Below, in pieces: positions 34,523 through 46,568 of a stretch of DNA of 64,000 nt (positions within the stretch are counted from its first letter, which is position 1; each line of letters begins with the position of its first letter). The translations under genes and the position numbers were made by a program. The notes under the pieces are model-generated. The model was not told the origin of the DNA. It saw only the letters and a list, made by a program, of their open reading frames with translations, and searched no databases. The DNA comes from Ipomoea triloba (lineage: Eukaryota; Streptophyta; Magnoliopsida; Solanales; Convolvulaceae). The DNA is taken from assembly GCF_003576645.1 (NCBI RefSeq), contig NC_044919.1, positions 17,355,955-17,419,954 of the forward strand, given 5' to 3'.

Positions 34523-37500
34523 ATGGCTAATCATGCTTCCGCTCTTGATGAATCTATTGGTTCCTTTGAACGGAAAGGACCGTCGTCTCAGATGTTTCCA
34601 TTACATCTTCGGTCTCTATGGCCGTAAATTCCTTATCCACAGTTCATCACTTTATCAATATCAAATTAACACGCAAGAACTTCTTGTTTTGGAGAACTCA
34701 AGTTATTCATTTCCAGCGTGGGCATGCTCTGATGGGGTTTATTGATGGTAGAGGGTTTCAGCGACGCCAACTCCCCCCCCCTCCTCCTCCCACCCGAACC
34801 CAACTTACGCAACGTGAATGCTGATATCCTCTCTCTCGGGGGAGGTCATGTATCTCACTGATAAGCTCCCAAGATACCCATTATTTGAGTGCAAAATAGG
34901 GTGCTTTGTAATGTTTTTAGTATCCTTAAATGATAATTTTATGATGAAATGTGCTTTAAATTCATTAACCGCACACAAAGCTACCTTTGGAATAATTTGA
35001 GACAATACAGAAGTCCAGGGAGCTAATAGGAACGAAGAACGAGCTTAAGGAACAAACCAAGCAAGTCTAGAGCCCCGAAGGACCCGGAATGATGCCCACA
35101 CGCGTGGTGGTGCGCGTGGCAACATTCCAGTAGCCAACCACGCACGTCCACACGCGTGTGGGAAACGTTGATTGGACTCTGCGCGAGATTTTTGCTAGGG
35201 CGAAATTACGGAGACTATTTAAGCCCCCTTGATAGAATTTCAAAGGAGAGCCCCTTTTTCCATTTTTTGGGAGAGTCTCCTTCTTGCAATATTTTCATTT
35301 CTTAGTTTGTAGAATAGTTTAGATTAGTAATTTCTCCTTGTAAGAAGACAACAAGCCTGGATTGAAGGAATACTTCAATACTAGGTGATTTCTATTTCAT
35401 CTTAATCTATTTTACTATTTTGTTCTTGGATTGAATTAGCTATTGTCTTTGAATTCTTGATCATGAGTGACTAGTTTAATGTATCTTATTTTGGATTTAA
35501 ATGCTTGGATTGTTGGAATTTCTATTCTTGTCTATTGATTGTTGTTTTGATGATATCTTGTTTGGATTTGGCCAATCTAGATGAGAGATTGAGCTCTTGA
35601 CTCTTTCATGTCTTTGATTAGAGTTAGGATTGAAAGCTTTGTAACAATCACAGATCCTATGGACTTCTTAAGAATAGTAGGAAAGTGTGTAGCTAAGGTG
35701 TTCGATAAAATGTCTCTTAGGACTTTGGTTGCTTAAAGGCACTCCTAAGTCCAAGAAGCCCTAGTACACAGAGGTGGAAGAGGACTAAGAAGACACACTC
35801 CTGAATAGCCAACATCTTTGCTTCGTTTATCCATTACCTTAGACACACTAGGATGCAACATAGATGAGCATTATCCAATCCCTTACTTCCCTTATACACA
35901 TTTATTCACACTTGTTTTTACTCTTATTCTCTCACAAACGTTATGAACCCTTTCACTCTCAAATCATCATTCACCACATTCAAATCTCTAGCATGACTCA
36001 ATCACTCGAACATACAAACGTTTGACACACCTCCACGTCCATCCTTCGAGATCGACACTCGGGGAGTCACTGACTTTCTGTTTTATCACTTACACATCTT
36101 TTGACAGCTCAACCCCCACGCATAATACTGAACTTCTTCACTCACCATTGTCGGACTTTGTCGAACAATCCCTGGCGTCGTCGTCTCGTGCTTGGTCACT
36201 GCATCTCCTCGGTCAGCTCCAATCACTCCATCAAGGTGACTCTTCCGTTGTTGATTACATTGGCATGCGCAGGTGCTAATTGAGGACTTCGCACTCGCCG
36301 ACCAACCAGTTCCCTCGACGAGCAGAATCTCTACTTCTTTAGGGGGCTCCGACCGAAATTTCGCTCGTTGACAGCTTCCCTCACTATTCACGACTAGCTT
36401 GTAACGCTCCACGAATTGGTAGATTTTCTGGGAGCTCAAGAATGTATTACGGGCGATGATTATGTTGTTCTAGGTGGTTCCATGCAAGCACCGACGATGC
36501 TTGCTCACTACCCAACGTAGAGGTCAAGCGTGACGTTCTGACCAATCGCGTGGAGGAGGGCAAGGCTGTACCGGGCAAAGTTGAGGCGGTAGGCAGCGCA
36601 GTGGTGGCAGAGGATAGTGCGGTCATGGGAATGGTTGGCAACCGAAGTGTCAGATTTGTAGTGTTGTAGGTCATACTGTTGTTACTTGTTACAATCAATA
36701 TTCCAGTGATCCTTCTCTCAGGCGCATTTGGTATACCAGAATGGTACTTCTGATTTTAATCCTAGTTCTCATACATGGTTTCCGGACACTGGGGCCACGA
36801 ATCAGAATACTCTAGACATAGCTGCGCCGACTTTAGAGGAGTACACTGGTAATGACACACTACACGTCGGTGATGGTATGCACTTATCTATTAGTCGTGT
36901 TGGTCATGCTTCCTTTAATACCCCTTCTAGGTCATTTAGGCTGTCTAATATATTACATGTTCCTGGTTTGTCTACCTCTTTACTGTCTATTTAGCGTTTT
37001 GCATCAAATAATAAAGTATTCTTTGAGTTTCATCCCTCTTTTTTTTTTTTTTTGTTATGAAGGATATCGCTACCAAAGCAGTGCTACTACATGGCAGTAG
37101 TTCTGGTGGATTATACACTTTGCCTGTTCCACGTTCGTCACCTTCTGCCTTTCTCTCTACTTGTGCTTCTGCTTCGGTTTGGCACGATCGTTTGAGTCAT
37201 CCACATCAGCGTGTTCTTAGTCGTGTCCTTCGGTGATGTTTGGTTAGTGGGTATAGTTTTTTTATTCATTGTAATTCTCGTTTCTGTTCTGTGTGTCAAT
37301 TGAGGAAATTTGCCCGTTTTCCTTTGCCATGTGTTGAGTCTACTAGTTCAGATATTCTTGAGTTAGTTTATATTGATATTTGGGGTCAAGCTCCTCTTTT
37401 CTCGTCTAGTGGATATCGTTACTTTGTTATTTTCGTGAATGATTACTCTCGTTACACTTGGTATTTTTCTATGAGGTTAAAATATGACCTTTATGCCATT

Positions 37501-39840
37501 TTTTTTATTACTTTCCTGTTATGGTTGAGCGTTCTTTTTCTCACAAAATAAAATCCATCCAGTCTGATCTAGATGTTGAGTACAAAAAATTACATTCCTT
37601 ATTTTTGCAACTAGGCATTAATCATAGTCAGTCCTGCGTATACACTCATGAGCAAAATGGTCGTGTTGAAAGGCGACATAGGCATATGGTTGAGATTGGG
37701 CTAACTCTTATAGCTCATGCCTTTGTTTCTTCTCGGTTTTGGGATTTTGCTTTTGAGACTGATATTTATCTTATCAATAGAATGCCATCTAGTGTCTTGA
37801 AAAACTCCAGTCCTCACTTTGTGTTGCACAAGTCTCAACAATCCTACTCTTTTATTCGTGTTTTTGGTTGTTTATGTTATCCTCACCTAAGGTCATGTAA
37901 ACGCCATTATAATGAGCTACATGTCCTAACCGTGTGTCTTCTTAGGTTATCTTGATACTTTTCAGGGGTATAGGTGCATGGAATTACACACTAATAAGAT
38001 ATATGTTTGTAGGCATGTACGATTTGATGAGGTAGTTTTTCCCTTTGCTACTAAGAATGTTTTGCAAGCACCTTTGGGTCCTCAGCTTCGTCCTTGGGCT
38101 GAATTTTCTTTGCAACCTTATTCTGTTCCATCTACTATAGTGGTACCTGTCTCACCCTCTACCGTGCAACTTGCTCCATCAGCCCCTATTGTTGCTTGTA
38201 CATGACCCGGTGTATCGAGACCAACGACAAGGACTCACGCCATGACTACTAGGAGTCGGCCTCGTGCTCCTCCTACAGTTTTAACTGCTCAGGTTTTCCT
38301 TTCTGATCCTACTTGTTATATGCATACAGTCAAGTATCCATAATGGCATGAGGCCATAGACCAGAAATTCAATGTTTTTCTACAGAATTAGACGTGGTGT
38401 CTAGTCCCTCTTTGTCTTGATATGAATGTTATTGGTTGTAAGTGGGTTTTTTGCAAGAAGAGGAAAGTTGATATATAGTTCCATTGAGCGGCACAAGGCT
38501 TGGTTAGTAGTAAAAGGGTTCAATCAGGTTCTGCTTCAGCACTTTTTCGATACAGTCAGCCCAGTGGTGAAACCCACAACTGTTAGGTTACTTCTCTCTT
38601 TGGCTTTATCTTCTAGCTCGGTTATTAGACAGCTTGATGTACACAATGCCTTTTTGAATGGTAACTTAACTGAGACTGTTTATATGCGTCAACCACCTAG
38701 ATATATTGATACATAGTTCCCTGTCATGTTTGCTTGTTGAAAAGTTCTTTGTATGGTCTAAAAAAGACGCCTAGAGCTTGGTTTAATCACATACACACAT
38801 TCTTGCTGTCAATAGGTTTTAAGGCTTCTAATACATATGTTTCATTATTCTATTATTCGCAAGATTCTACTTATGCTTATCTGTTGGTTTATGTTGATGA
38901 TATACTTGTAATTGGTAGTGATCAGAATCTAGTTGGTATATTACTAGCTAAACTGTCTACTGCATTTAAGAATAGGGATCTTGGTGAACCTGATTTTTTT
39001 TATGGGATTGAAACACTTAAATATGGTGATGGTATGCTACATTCTCAGCAAAGATATATGACAGATATTTTAAAGCGTGCTGGTATGTTAGATTGTAAAC
39101 CTCTAGCCACTCCGATTTCTATTTCAAAATCTATACCTCCTAGCACAGATTTTTATGATGATCCTACTCAGTACAGGAGTTTGGCTGAGGCGCTGCAGTA
39201 TCTCACATTCGCGCGTCCTGATCTATACTTTACTGTGAATCAACTCTGTCAGCACATGCATGCTCCTACAGTTTTACATTGGGTTCAACTAAAATGCATA
39301 CTGAGGTATGTCAAGGGTACTATTACTATGGCTTGCGTATAAGAAAGTTAGTGACAAATGATATTCATTCTTTTTCTGACTCTAACTGGGTTGGTTGTCT
39401 TGAGGATCGTAAGTCAATTAGTGGTTATACTGTGTTTCTTAGGTCCAATCTTTTATCTTGGGTTTGTTAGAAACAAAGGACTGTGGCTAGATCTTCTACT
39501 GAAGCTGAATACAAGGCTCTAGCAGATGTCTTTACTGAGGTAATCTGGATTCAATCTCTGTTACGTGAGATCAGTGTTCCTAATATTCCTGTGCCTAAAT
39601 TGTAGTGTGACAATCTTGTGCTACGTATATGTGTGTAAATATGATTTTTCATGCCCGCACTAAACATGTGGAGATTGATTATCATTTCATTAGAGACAGA
39701 GTTGCTTCTGGTGATATTCAAGTCAACTTTATTTAAACTAAAGATCAAATTGCTGATATTTTTTCACTAAAGCTCTGCCTGGTCTCATGTTTTCTTTTTT
39801 TAGAGACAAGCTGCATGTTACTAGTTTACCATGTACTTGA
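34523..39840 (+). pseudogene. Copia gag-pol polyprotein (broken, interrupted)
   Basis: gag: 34523-34858 (STVHHFINIKLTRKNFLFW in the 34618 frame) and 36094-36725 (SSSRAWSLHLLGQLQSLHQG). Protease is at 36728-36994 with WFPDTGATNQ, so the catalytic DTG is present. Integrase is spread over 37140-37960 with CQLRKFARFP, DIWGQAP, QSDLDVEYK and NGRVERRHRH. RT runs about 38330-39330 with YVDD at 38890-38901. RNase H follows to about 39840. There are many stops and several frameshifts (for example near 37010, 37500 and 38470), so it is not functional. Confidence 0.9.
34859..36088 (+). mobile_element. Solo gypsy (Athila-like) LTR inserted in copia gag
   Basis: It starts TGATAAGCTCCC and ends GTTTTATCA, with flanks CTCAC (34854-34858) and CTTAC (36089-36093) as a 5-bp target duplication with one mismatch. 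The gag coding sequence continues across it. The internal block ATCGACACTCGGGGAGTCAC near the end is typical of Athila LTRs. CCACACGCGTG-type palindromes lie at 35095-35165. The 1,230-bp length fits a single LTR left by recombination. Confidence 0.85.
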
Positions 39841-39847
39841 GAAAGAG

Positions 39848-39970
39848 TATTAAAATTATATATTTGAGTTAGATTATGACTTTGTATCCTAGTCCCCTGT
39901 GATTCCTACCGTGTATATATTCTAATGTAATCTGTAACTTTGCAATTACTCAATTCATTCAGTTTTCATC
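39848..39970 (+). mobile_element. 3' LTR of the split copia element
   Basis: 123 bp after the purine stretch GAGAAAGAG. It shares TTTGAGTTAGATTAT, ACTTTGTATCCTAGTCC and TTCATTCAGTTTTCAT with the interrupted 5' LTR. Confidence 0.85.
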
Positions 39971-39975
39971 ATAAC

Positions 39976-40409
39976 AATATTCATTCCTAATTTATCCTAG
40001 GCAAGATAATGTATTTACAGTTTTGTAGAGAAACCTGCTGATCTGATACAATAGGGAAAAAGAGATCTAACATTGAAATTGAAGCTTTTAACATATACAT
40101 ATATCAAGCTTGTACACAATCACACCCTTCAATTACAAATTAAAGAGGCCATGCAGTTTCAGTTTACACTGAACCTCTCTCCCTCTCTAAAAAAAAAAAA
40201 AAAAAACCTTTGTACATAATGGAAATATTCTGATATGCAATGATATAATATTTAATTTATGCCTAAAGTGAGTAGATCCTTTGTACGTACCGACATTTGG
40301 TCATGTCTGATGAGCCGCCACTGAGTTACCGTGATTTACTTCATCTCATATGCTTTATCTAGCCGGAGTGTAGGTTTGGGGCGGATTTAAATTTTTGGTA
40401 GAAGAATAT
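39976..40409. other. 3' flank of the next gene, no other gene seen
   Basis: AT-rich, with a poly-A run at 40189-40206. On the minus strand this would hold the 3' UTR of the gene at 40410-41900. Confidence 0.55.
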
Positions 40410-41900
40410 TTAATTTATTATTGAGTGAGAATTAGGAAAACGATGTGGAGTTGAGTTGTCGGTGTGAAGGTTTTTGTTGTGCGAGGAATTGGACAGCGGT
40501 GGCGAGTTGTGGGAGGATGACCTTTGAGATTTGTAGTTATAGGAAGATGAAAATTTGGGTTGTTTGTTCTTCCTTCTGGTGGGATATGATGAACAAGGGA
40601 TGAACACTCCAGTTCCTTTGCTTTCTCTTCTGCCCATCTGCTCATACTTCAATTGTGATGATGCACCTATTTTGGGATAATGCATCACTTCTGAAAACGC
40701 CAACGCCTATCAAATGGAGTATGTCTAATTAATTGATGAAAATTAAGAAAATATTTAATTATAAGTTCTATATATTGATTGATTAGTCAAGACTTTGTGC
40801 TCATTTGGCATTTCTGTTGCTTTCCTTGAGGGATGGCCACAGGATCGAACCCCAGTGGTAGTCTATTGACTCTTTGAGCTACAATAGATGGAGGAAGTAT
40901 ATTGAACCTATACTACCTTGTAATAGAATTGATACTGCACTTTGCTTAGAGACGAAAGTGAATTGATGAACCAACACTTAGGGACGAATTCTACATTTAT
41001 CTTATAATAGGTGCATATCAATGTCCCATCAATTCACAAGTCATCAAACTTATCTAAGAATCATGATTTGTACAACTTTATAAAAATAACAAAGTTTAAT
41101 AAGTGTTAAATCAATCTAATTTGACTACTATGTTAGTATACCGTGACTTGTGACATGTGAATATGTAGTTTAACACATTCCTTCATATCTTTCGAATATT
41201 GAAAGCAAAGAAATCATTTCAAATGATACAACACATGCACAAATTAAACAATTTCTAAGGCAGAACATGGCACACATTACTTTCTGTTTTCGAGTAACCG
41301 AACCAAATCGTAGAACTTTTCCGGCGAGGAAAAAAAGGTTTGTGGTTGTGCGAGGGAGGATAATCCAAATAAGATGACTAAAGATATAAACTTGTAACTA
41401 CAATGTCAAGAGTTAGAATCTCAACTCTCTTAATTTAAGCTGTTCAGTTATGAACAATATATCTAGACTGGTTTATCTACTTGTGAAACTTTGCCAGCTA
41501 AGGTCAAAAGGCCAGGTTTACTATACCAATGCACTATGAAGGAAAGTATTTGATGATATATTATGTGAAATGCAGCAACATATATATGGGAGATATTGCA
41601 GTTACAGTAGACCTACTCTGATGGAGTATAAAGTTAACAACAAAGACAAAGACTAAGCAACAAATGAAGTATAATCCTTAATATGCACACCCTCGGTAGT
41701 AACTATGGGTTTCTCTCGTCATTTAAAAAAAGAACTACTTAAACGCTAGATATTGATTATATATATACCTGAAGCGAAACAGAGGAGCAATGAGTGGTGG
41801 AGGTTTCCACGTCTTCGTCGTCCATAATGAGAAGAGAGATTTGTCTGCTCAAATCTGCAAAGAAAACATCATCTTCAAGCTCCATGGCAGCTGCCTCCAT
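40410..41900 (-). CDS. Plant-specific protein with DDVFFADLSRQ and KGTGVFIP motifs, two exons
   Basis: Exon 1 is 41900-41769 (44 codons) and exon 2 is 40706-40410, on the minus strand. The donor is GTATAT (after 41769) and the acceptor TAG (before 40706), phase 0, giving 142 residues. The N-terminus is acidic (MELEDDVFFADLSRQ, then SLLIMDDEDVE). Exon 2 carries a basic segment RRESKGTGVFIPCSSYPTRR and a Ser/Asn/His-rich tail. The two motifs match a small family of uncharacterised plant proteins I remember from annotations; its function is unknown. There is no signal peptide or membrane segment, so a nuclear or cytosolic protein is likely. The start is the first ATG; a second in-frame ATG is at codon 6. 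Intron length is 1,062 bp, with a SINE inside. The codons show no damage. Confidence 0.85.
40828..40895 (-). mobile_element. SINE head fragment in the intron
   Basis: On the minus strand a box A-like TAGCTCAAAGAG and a near-perfect box B GGGGTTCGATCCTG occur about 30 bp apart. No full tRNA can be folded. Confidence 0.5.
41372..41540 (+). mobile_element. SINE (Au-like) in the intron
   Basis: It aligns by eye with 16870-17062: ATGACTAAAGATATAAACTT, box-B-like AAGAGTTAGAATCTC, then TTTGCCAGCTAAGGTCA. It is antisense to the gene. Confidence 0.65.
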
Positions 41901-42020
41901 TTGGCTGAAGAGCGTTGACAGTTAGGGAAGTTGAATTGGGATGATTCTTCCTATCTTTAGGCTTTAGGCTTTAGGTACCACCTCTTTTATTTTCTCTTTT
42001 TTCCTGCCTAAGTTGGATGG

Positions 42021-42034
42021 GGATATATATTAAT
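42021..42034 (-). promoter_or_regulatory. Probable TATA box of the KGTGVFIP gene
   Basis: TTAATATATATCC on the minus strand lies about 125 bp upstream of the ATG at 41900. Confidence 0.5.
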
Positions 42035-42512
42035 GCGAACTAAATAATGCTACAAAGGGCAAGTGATGGGCAGAATTTAGGGTAACATGTAGGTGGGGTC
42101 CAGTAAAAAGTCACTTGGCCAAACTGTCCCACAATTGGATCATAAAGTCTATCATACTAGCCTGGATAATTCCCTTGGGCCCTTAAACTTTATATAATTA
42201 ACATTTGCACCTGTGCTTCTTTTATAAATTGTACGTAGTATATAATGCTACCCTCACTCTACTCATCTCACTATAAATGTCACATGACCTATGTGGTTGG
42301 TTAAACAACTTAACTATTATTGCTTTCAAAAAAAAAAAAAAAAACTTAAACCATTATTAAGATATCTTAAATCAGGAATAACAACTCATATATACTTTCT
42401 CAACCTGTTGAAACAAGCACAAAAATTCAAATACAACCTCCATTGAAACTCAATCTCATGACCTTCTATTTGGAAGAGTCACTATATGCCACTTCACCAC
42501 AAGATCATTACC

Positions 42513-42550
<38 letters not shown>

Positions 42551-43031
42551 CTTGGCTAGTTGGCTGCAACATGTTTGTCTAGTTTAACTAGTAATTGTCG
42601 TATAACTTCTTTAAAAACAAAAAAATAATAAAAAAAAAATTGATTGTAAATCTCATTAAAGAAACATATTTAATTGTTCTTATAGGATAAAAAGTACCTT
42701 TGATCCCAAGCTAAATAGTAGTGCTTTGTAAATCTAATTCATCATTTTTGTCATCACATGTAACTCAGTTGGTTCTCGAGTGACAAATTACACCCAATGA
42801 TGCATAATCGAATTTTGATAGTCTTACTACTGTAAGAGTTTCGCAGTCTTGTGGGGATGATTTTTTGTGGGCAATAGGTACTAATCCTCCCATCTAAGGG
42901 GCCGTTATATCACCATGATTTAACTCCTTAACCATTCTTGTAGGGTCGGGGTGTAGGGCTCTGGGGCAAATGATTTCAATTTTTAAAAAAAATTTTTTTG
43001 CACCCAAGAATAACCATTTTAGATGATAATT
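42035..43031. other. Intergenic with repeat fragments
   Basis: It holds a SINE-like stretch on the minus strand at about 42385-42515 (TGGTGAAGTGGCATATAG, then AGGTCATGAGATTGAGT), a TA microsatellite at 42518-42545, and at 42895-42965 a copy of the dispersed CACCATGATTTAACTCC repeat also present in the GPI-gene intron. No gene is visible. Confidence 0.55.
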
Positions 43032-43186
43032 AATGATGGTTGGGCGTCGGCCGGATTGGTTGAGTTTAGCCCCTACTCAATTCGAGAGGTGGCATTATGA
43101 CTTACCATGGTTAATGTCCACCTACATACTTATCACCAATTAGTTTTAAGAAAGATATGACAACCAGATAACACAATGAAATTTGT

Positions 43187-43250
43187 AGTTAAGCGTGCTT
43201 GAATAATTGGATGGGTGACCTACTAGGACGTAAGCATAGTGCAATGCTAA
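43187..43250 (+). ncRNA. 5S rRNA-derived segment in the TRIM LTR
   Basis: AGTTAAGCGTGCTTG and GGATGGGTGACC match the 3' half and the internal control region (including box C) of plant 5S rRNA. About nine bases between them are missing and the 5' half is absent, so this is a relic, not a functional 5S gene. Confidence 0.8.
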
Positions 43251-43344
43251 GATCCATCAATTGGTGTCAGAGTCGATGTCACAAATTCGAATTGATGGCG
43301 AGGCAAAAGTCGAATCCAGCTTTGGATTAAACTAGGATGGGCGT

Positions 43345-43690
43345 CAATGGTTATTGCATGGACTGTGGTCCACACAGTTGTGTGGACCACGGTCCAAAAA
43401 CAACGTAGTTTTGCTTAGTTGCAAAAATAACTCATAATTCACATTATTTTAAAACATAATGTACATTATTCTAAAGCATAATGTACATTATTTTAAAACA
43501 TAATGTACATTATATTAGCTCAGATGTTTCATTATTCTAACACGTAATGTACATTATTTTAACATATAATGTATGTTATCCTAACATGTAATATACATTA
43601 ATGTACATTACTCTAACACATAATGTACATTAGTTTTACTCATAATATTCAAGAAGATATTTTGGACCATGATCCACACAATAATTTGCC
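43345..43690. mobile_element. Array-bearing TIR element D (Mutator-like, non-autonomous)
   Basis: A 346-bp element flanked by a perfect 9-bp direct repeat GATGGGCGT (43336-43344 and 43691-43699). Left end: TGGACTGTGGTCCA (43359-43372) and TGGACCACGGTCCA (43383-43396), 24 bp apart. Right end: TGGACCATGATCCA (43663-43676). The interior is an array of ~22-bp units, ACATTATTTTAAAACATAAT. It is nested in the Cassandra-like element. Confidence 0.82.
43441..43640. repeat. ~22-bp minisatellite inside element D
   Basis: About eight units of ACATTATTYTAAARCATAAT(GT), some diverged. The unit differs from that of elements A and B. Confidence 0.85.
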
Positions 43691-43959
43691 GATGGGCGTA
43701 GATCAGGCCCAGTCTAATCCCGAGCTAAAGACCGAGTCAGGCATGCTACGCAATTGAGCTTTGTGATCAAAGGTAGGCATGCTGCACAACTGGGCTTTGT
43801 GACCAAAGGTTGCAGCAAATGCTAGGAGGAGAATATTAGGCGGCAACCGAGTTTAGCCCTGCTCAATTTGAGACGTGACGATGTGGATTAATCACCAATT
43901 AATTTTGAATTGGTGACCCACTGAAAAGTAAACAGCATGGAAGAGATCTATCAATGATA

Positions 43960-44739
43960 CCAAAAAAGGGTTTTTTAAAATCATGCTAATATGTTTAATG
44001 AGAAAGGGTGCAGGTGTAAAAATTATAAAAAAAAAGAAAAAAAAAGAGAGAAATTGGGTGATATGGTTAGAAAGTTGAGGGGGGTGGAAGTGAAATGATG
44101 GATATTATCTAGATAGGAAGGGAGAGGGATAAACAGCCCAGAAGAAGCCATGAGATATCTGATAGAAAGATGCATGATATAGGTTGGAAGATATCAACTT
44201 CACATCAGACATACAGTTGGGGGTTGTGAATTAATACATATGTGTTGGTGATTGGTGAGAGGTGTAGCTCTCTCATCCACTACTTATGGTTCACACTTCA
44301 TTATACACTACCCTATAGCCTCCCTCCTACTTGGATCATCACTTTATTTTGCTTTGGCATTTTATGAAAATATTGCAGCCTCGATCCCTCAAGATGCTCT
44401 TTGTGTCTGGGGACTGGCACTTGCATGTCCTTACCTTAGCTTATTATTATTATTAATTAGTTGGCGGTGGAATTAATAATGGCTAAAAATATTCTCTAAC
44501 GTGATGTACTGCGATTAATTATTTGATGTTTAGTCCAAAGATATTATTAATTTAATACTTAAGGTTATTTGGTTTCATCCTTGTAATGTTGTCTTATTTA
44601 AAAAATGAGTCATATCTTTATGTAACATCATTAAATTTGTATTTCTTTTTATTTTTTTATTTTTATATATTCTACAATTACAACTCATTTTTAAAAGTAG
44701 GTCCTAATTTCATATTCATATAATTTCAACTCACTTTTT

Positions 44740-44782
<43 letters not shown>

Positions 44783-46090
44783 CAACAATAACAAAATAAT
44801 AATAAAATAATAGTTAAAAAAATTTAAAAAAAAAACAAGCCGATAAAGAAGGATTTTTTTATGATGAGGAAAACCTCACAAGCGCCTTGTAACCCTAGCT
44901 GACAAAGGATCACATGAAGTAACCAATCTAAGTTACCCATAAAAAAGAATGGTAAAGTGATACCAGAAATGGTTTTGTTTAATTTAGTTTTAATTCATAA
45001 GATTTATATATTAAAAAAAGCTACATTTTAAAACCTATTAAATGCGCGCACCAATACAAAAAAAAAAAAAAAAAAAAGTTAAAACAAATAAAGTTGATTT
45101 CATAGTTAAATAGAAAATAGGATAAAAAGAAGAATATAATATTTAACGTAAAAATAAATATTGTCACAATATGATCTAGCTAGTAGAGTAATATTATTTG
45201 TATTTTCATTTTCATAGATCTTTATGCAAAACTGCATTCAAAATATAATGTATATTTCGCTTTAAAAAATGTATTTTTTATTTGATTAACGAGTAATGAT
45301 GTTAATTAGTTTACAGGAAATCAATTGTAAGTCATGGTTACTAAAAATATCATTTAAAATGAAAATTAATGCAAAAAAAAAAAAAAAAAAGAAGAAGAAG
45401 AAGAAGAAGAAGAAGAAGAAGAAGAAGAAGAAGAAGAAGAAGAAGAAGAAGATCGAGAGAGAGAGAGAGAACATTTTGTGATCAAATAATATCTCTCTAG
45501 GTCCTTGTCACCAAAATTCACTTAGTAATGATTACTGATTCAATGAAGCTAGATTTCAGCTACTTTGATACACAGGAAGCACATATGAAAATGGAGTCTA
45601 ATCTCCCTTGGAGAAGACAAGGGGCGCTGAGGTACCAAAAAAAAAAATAATGCGATTGAGAATTAAAAAAATAATTTTGGAAGTCATTTTTTTTTTGAGA
45701 AAAAAAAAGTAAATATTAATTCTGGTCAATTAGAAAAAGACTCAATTTACTTCTTAATATTTTAGTTGGAAGACATTTTTCGAATTCATTACTTTATCGT
45801 CTCTCTTTCTTCTCTCACATTTCTCTTTAAGCATGTTTCCGGATTATAATAATTACCATCACCACCACCTTTATTATTATTACTAGTCTTTTCTATGCGC
45901 GATGTACAAAAATAGATGTCCAATATTAATACCTAATGTTAAAATTTTAGTTATAATGAAATATTTTTTAATAATAGTATATAATTTTTTAAAAAAATTA
46001 TAATCATAAAATTCATATTTTATTAAAAGTATAGTTGAAAATTTAAGTAATAATTATGATATGATTAATAATGGTTAAAGTAAGAATTTT
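43960..46090. other. AT-rich intergenic stretch with microsatellites
   Basis: It contains (TAA)n at 44742-44780, an A-rich run at 45057-45078, (GAA)n at about 45391-45452 with an AGAGAG tail, and a minus-strand SINE tail at 44866-44945 (TAACTTAGATTGGTTAC). A 74-codon frame at 44252-44476 has no recognisable motif. No gene can be supported. Confidence 0.6.
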
Positions 46091-46303
46091 AGATATGGTA
46101 AATGATTAAATATAACTATGGTAACATTTAATTTACACTAATCGAAGTTTAACGGCATAAAATAAATTTGTTTGATAAAAATGATGGTATAATATTTGTA
46201 ACGTAATGGACAACTCAATAAACATATAAATACAGACATAAATCATGGGTAATGACATTTTTTCATTCTTATAAGTTATTTTTTTATTTAGATTTTAGAT
46301 ATT

Positions 46304-46349
<46 letters not shown>

Positions 46350-46521
46350 TTAACTATTTATATGAATTTGATATTTATATTTTAAAAAATAATTAAATAA
46401 TCCTTAATAATTAAAATCTAAATTAAATCAAAATTTATTTATTATATTACTCCAAATATATAAAGCGTACCAACCTTCCTTAGCTTCATTCATTCATTCT
46501 TTTTTTTTTTTTTTTTTAAAG

Positions 46522-46568
<47 letters not shown>

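Larger units (their letters stand above)
31711..39970 (+). mobile_element. Ty1/copia element split by two nested insertions
   Basis: The target duplication ATAAC is at 31706-31710 and 39971-39975. The 5' LTR is 31711-31742 plus about 34398-34491, interrupted by a 2.65-kb inverted-repeat element. The primer site TGGTATCAACTAGC starts at 34492. gag starts at 34523 and is cut by a solo gypsy LTR (34859-36088). Protease, integrase, RT and RNase H follow. The 3' LTR is 39848-39970. Proteins resemble the element at 24790, so they belong to one lineage. Without the insertions it would be about 4.4 kb, close to that relative. Confidence 0.88.
43037..43953 (+). mobile_element. Cassandra-like TRIM with 5S-derived LTR
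   Basis: The left LTR is about 43037-43259 and the right about 43834-43953, sharing GAGTTTAGCCCC/T-TACTCAATT and TCACCAATTARTTTT. A primer site TGGTGTCAGAG (43262-43272) follows the left LTR, and a purine stretch GGAGGAGAA precedes the right one. AATGAT flanks both ends (target duplication of about 5 bp). The left LTR contains a 5S rRNA segment, the defining trait of Cassandra elements. The right LTR lacks most of it. Without the nested element D it is about 0.57 kb. It encodes nothing. Confidence 0.75.

Noticed and set aside
40828..40895. tRNA gene from GGTTCGATCC box B
   Set aside because: There is no matching acceptor stem; it appears to be a SINE fragment.
43187..43250. A functional 5S rRNA gene
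   Set aside because: Only the 3' half is present, with an internal deletion, and it lies in a TRIM LTR.
44252..44476. 74-codon hydrophobic frame
   Set aside because: No homology recognised, no splice partner and no promoter signal; too weak to call a gene.
45286..45481. Poly-Lys and poly-Phe frames
   Set aside because: They arise from poly-A and a (GAA)n microsatellite.
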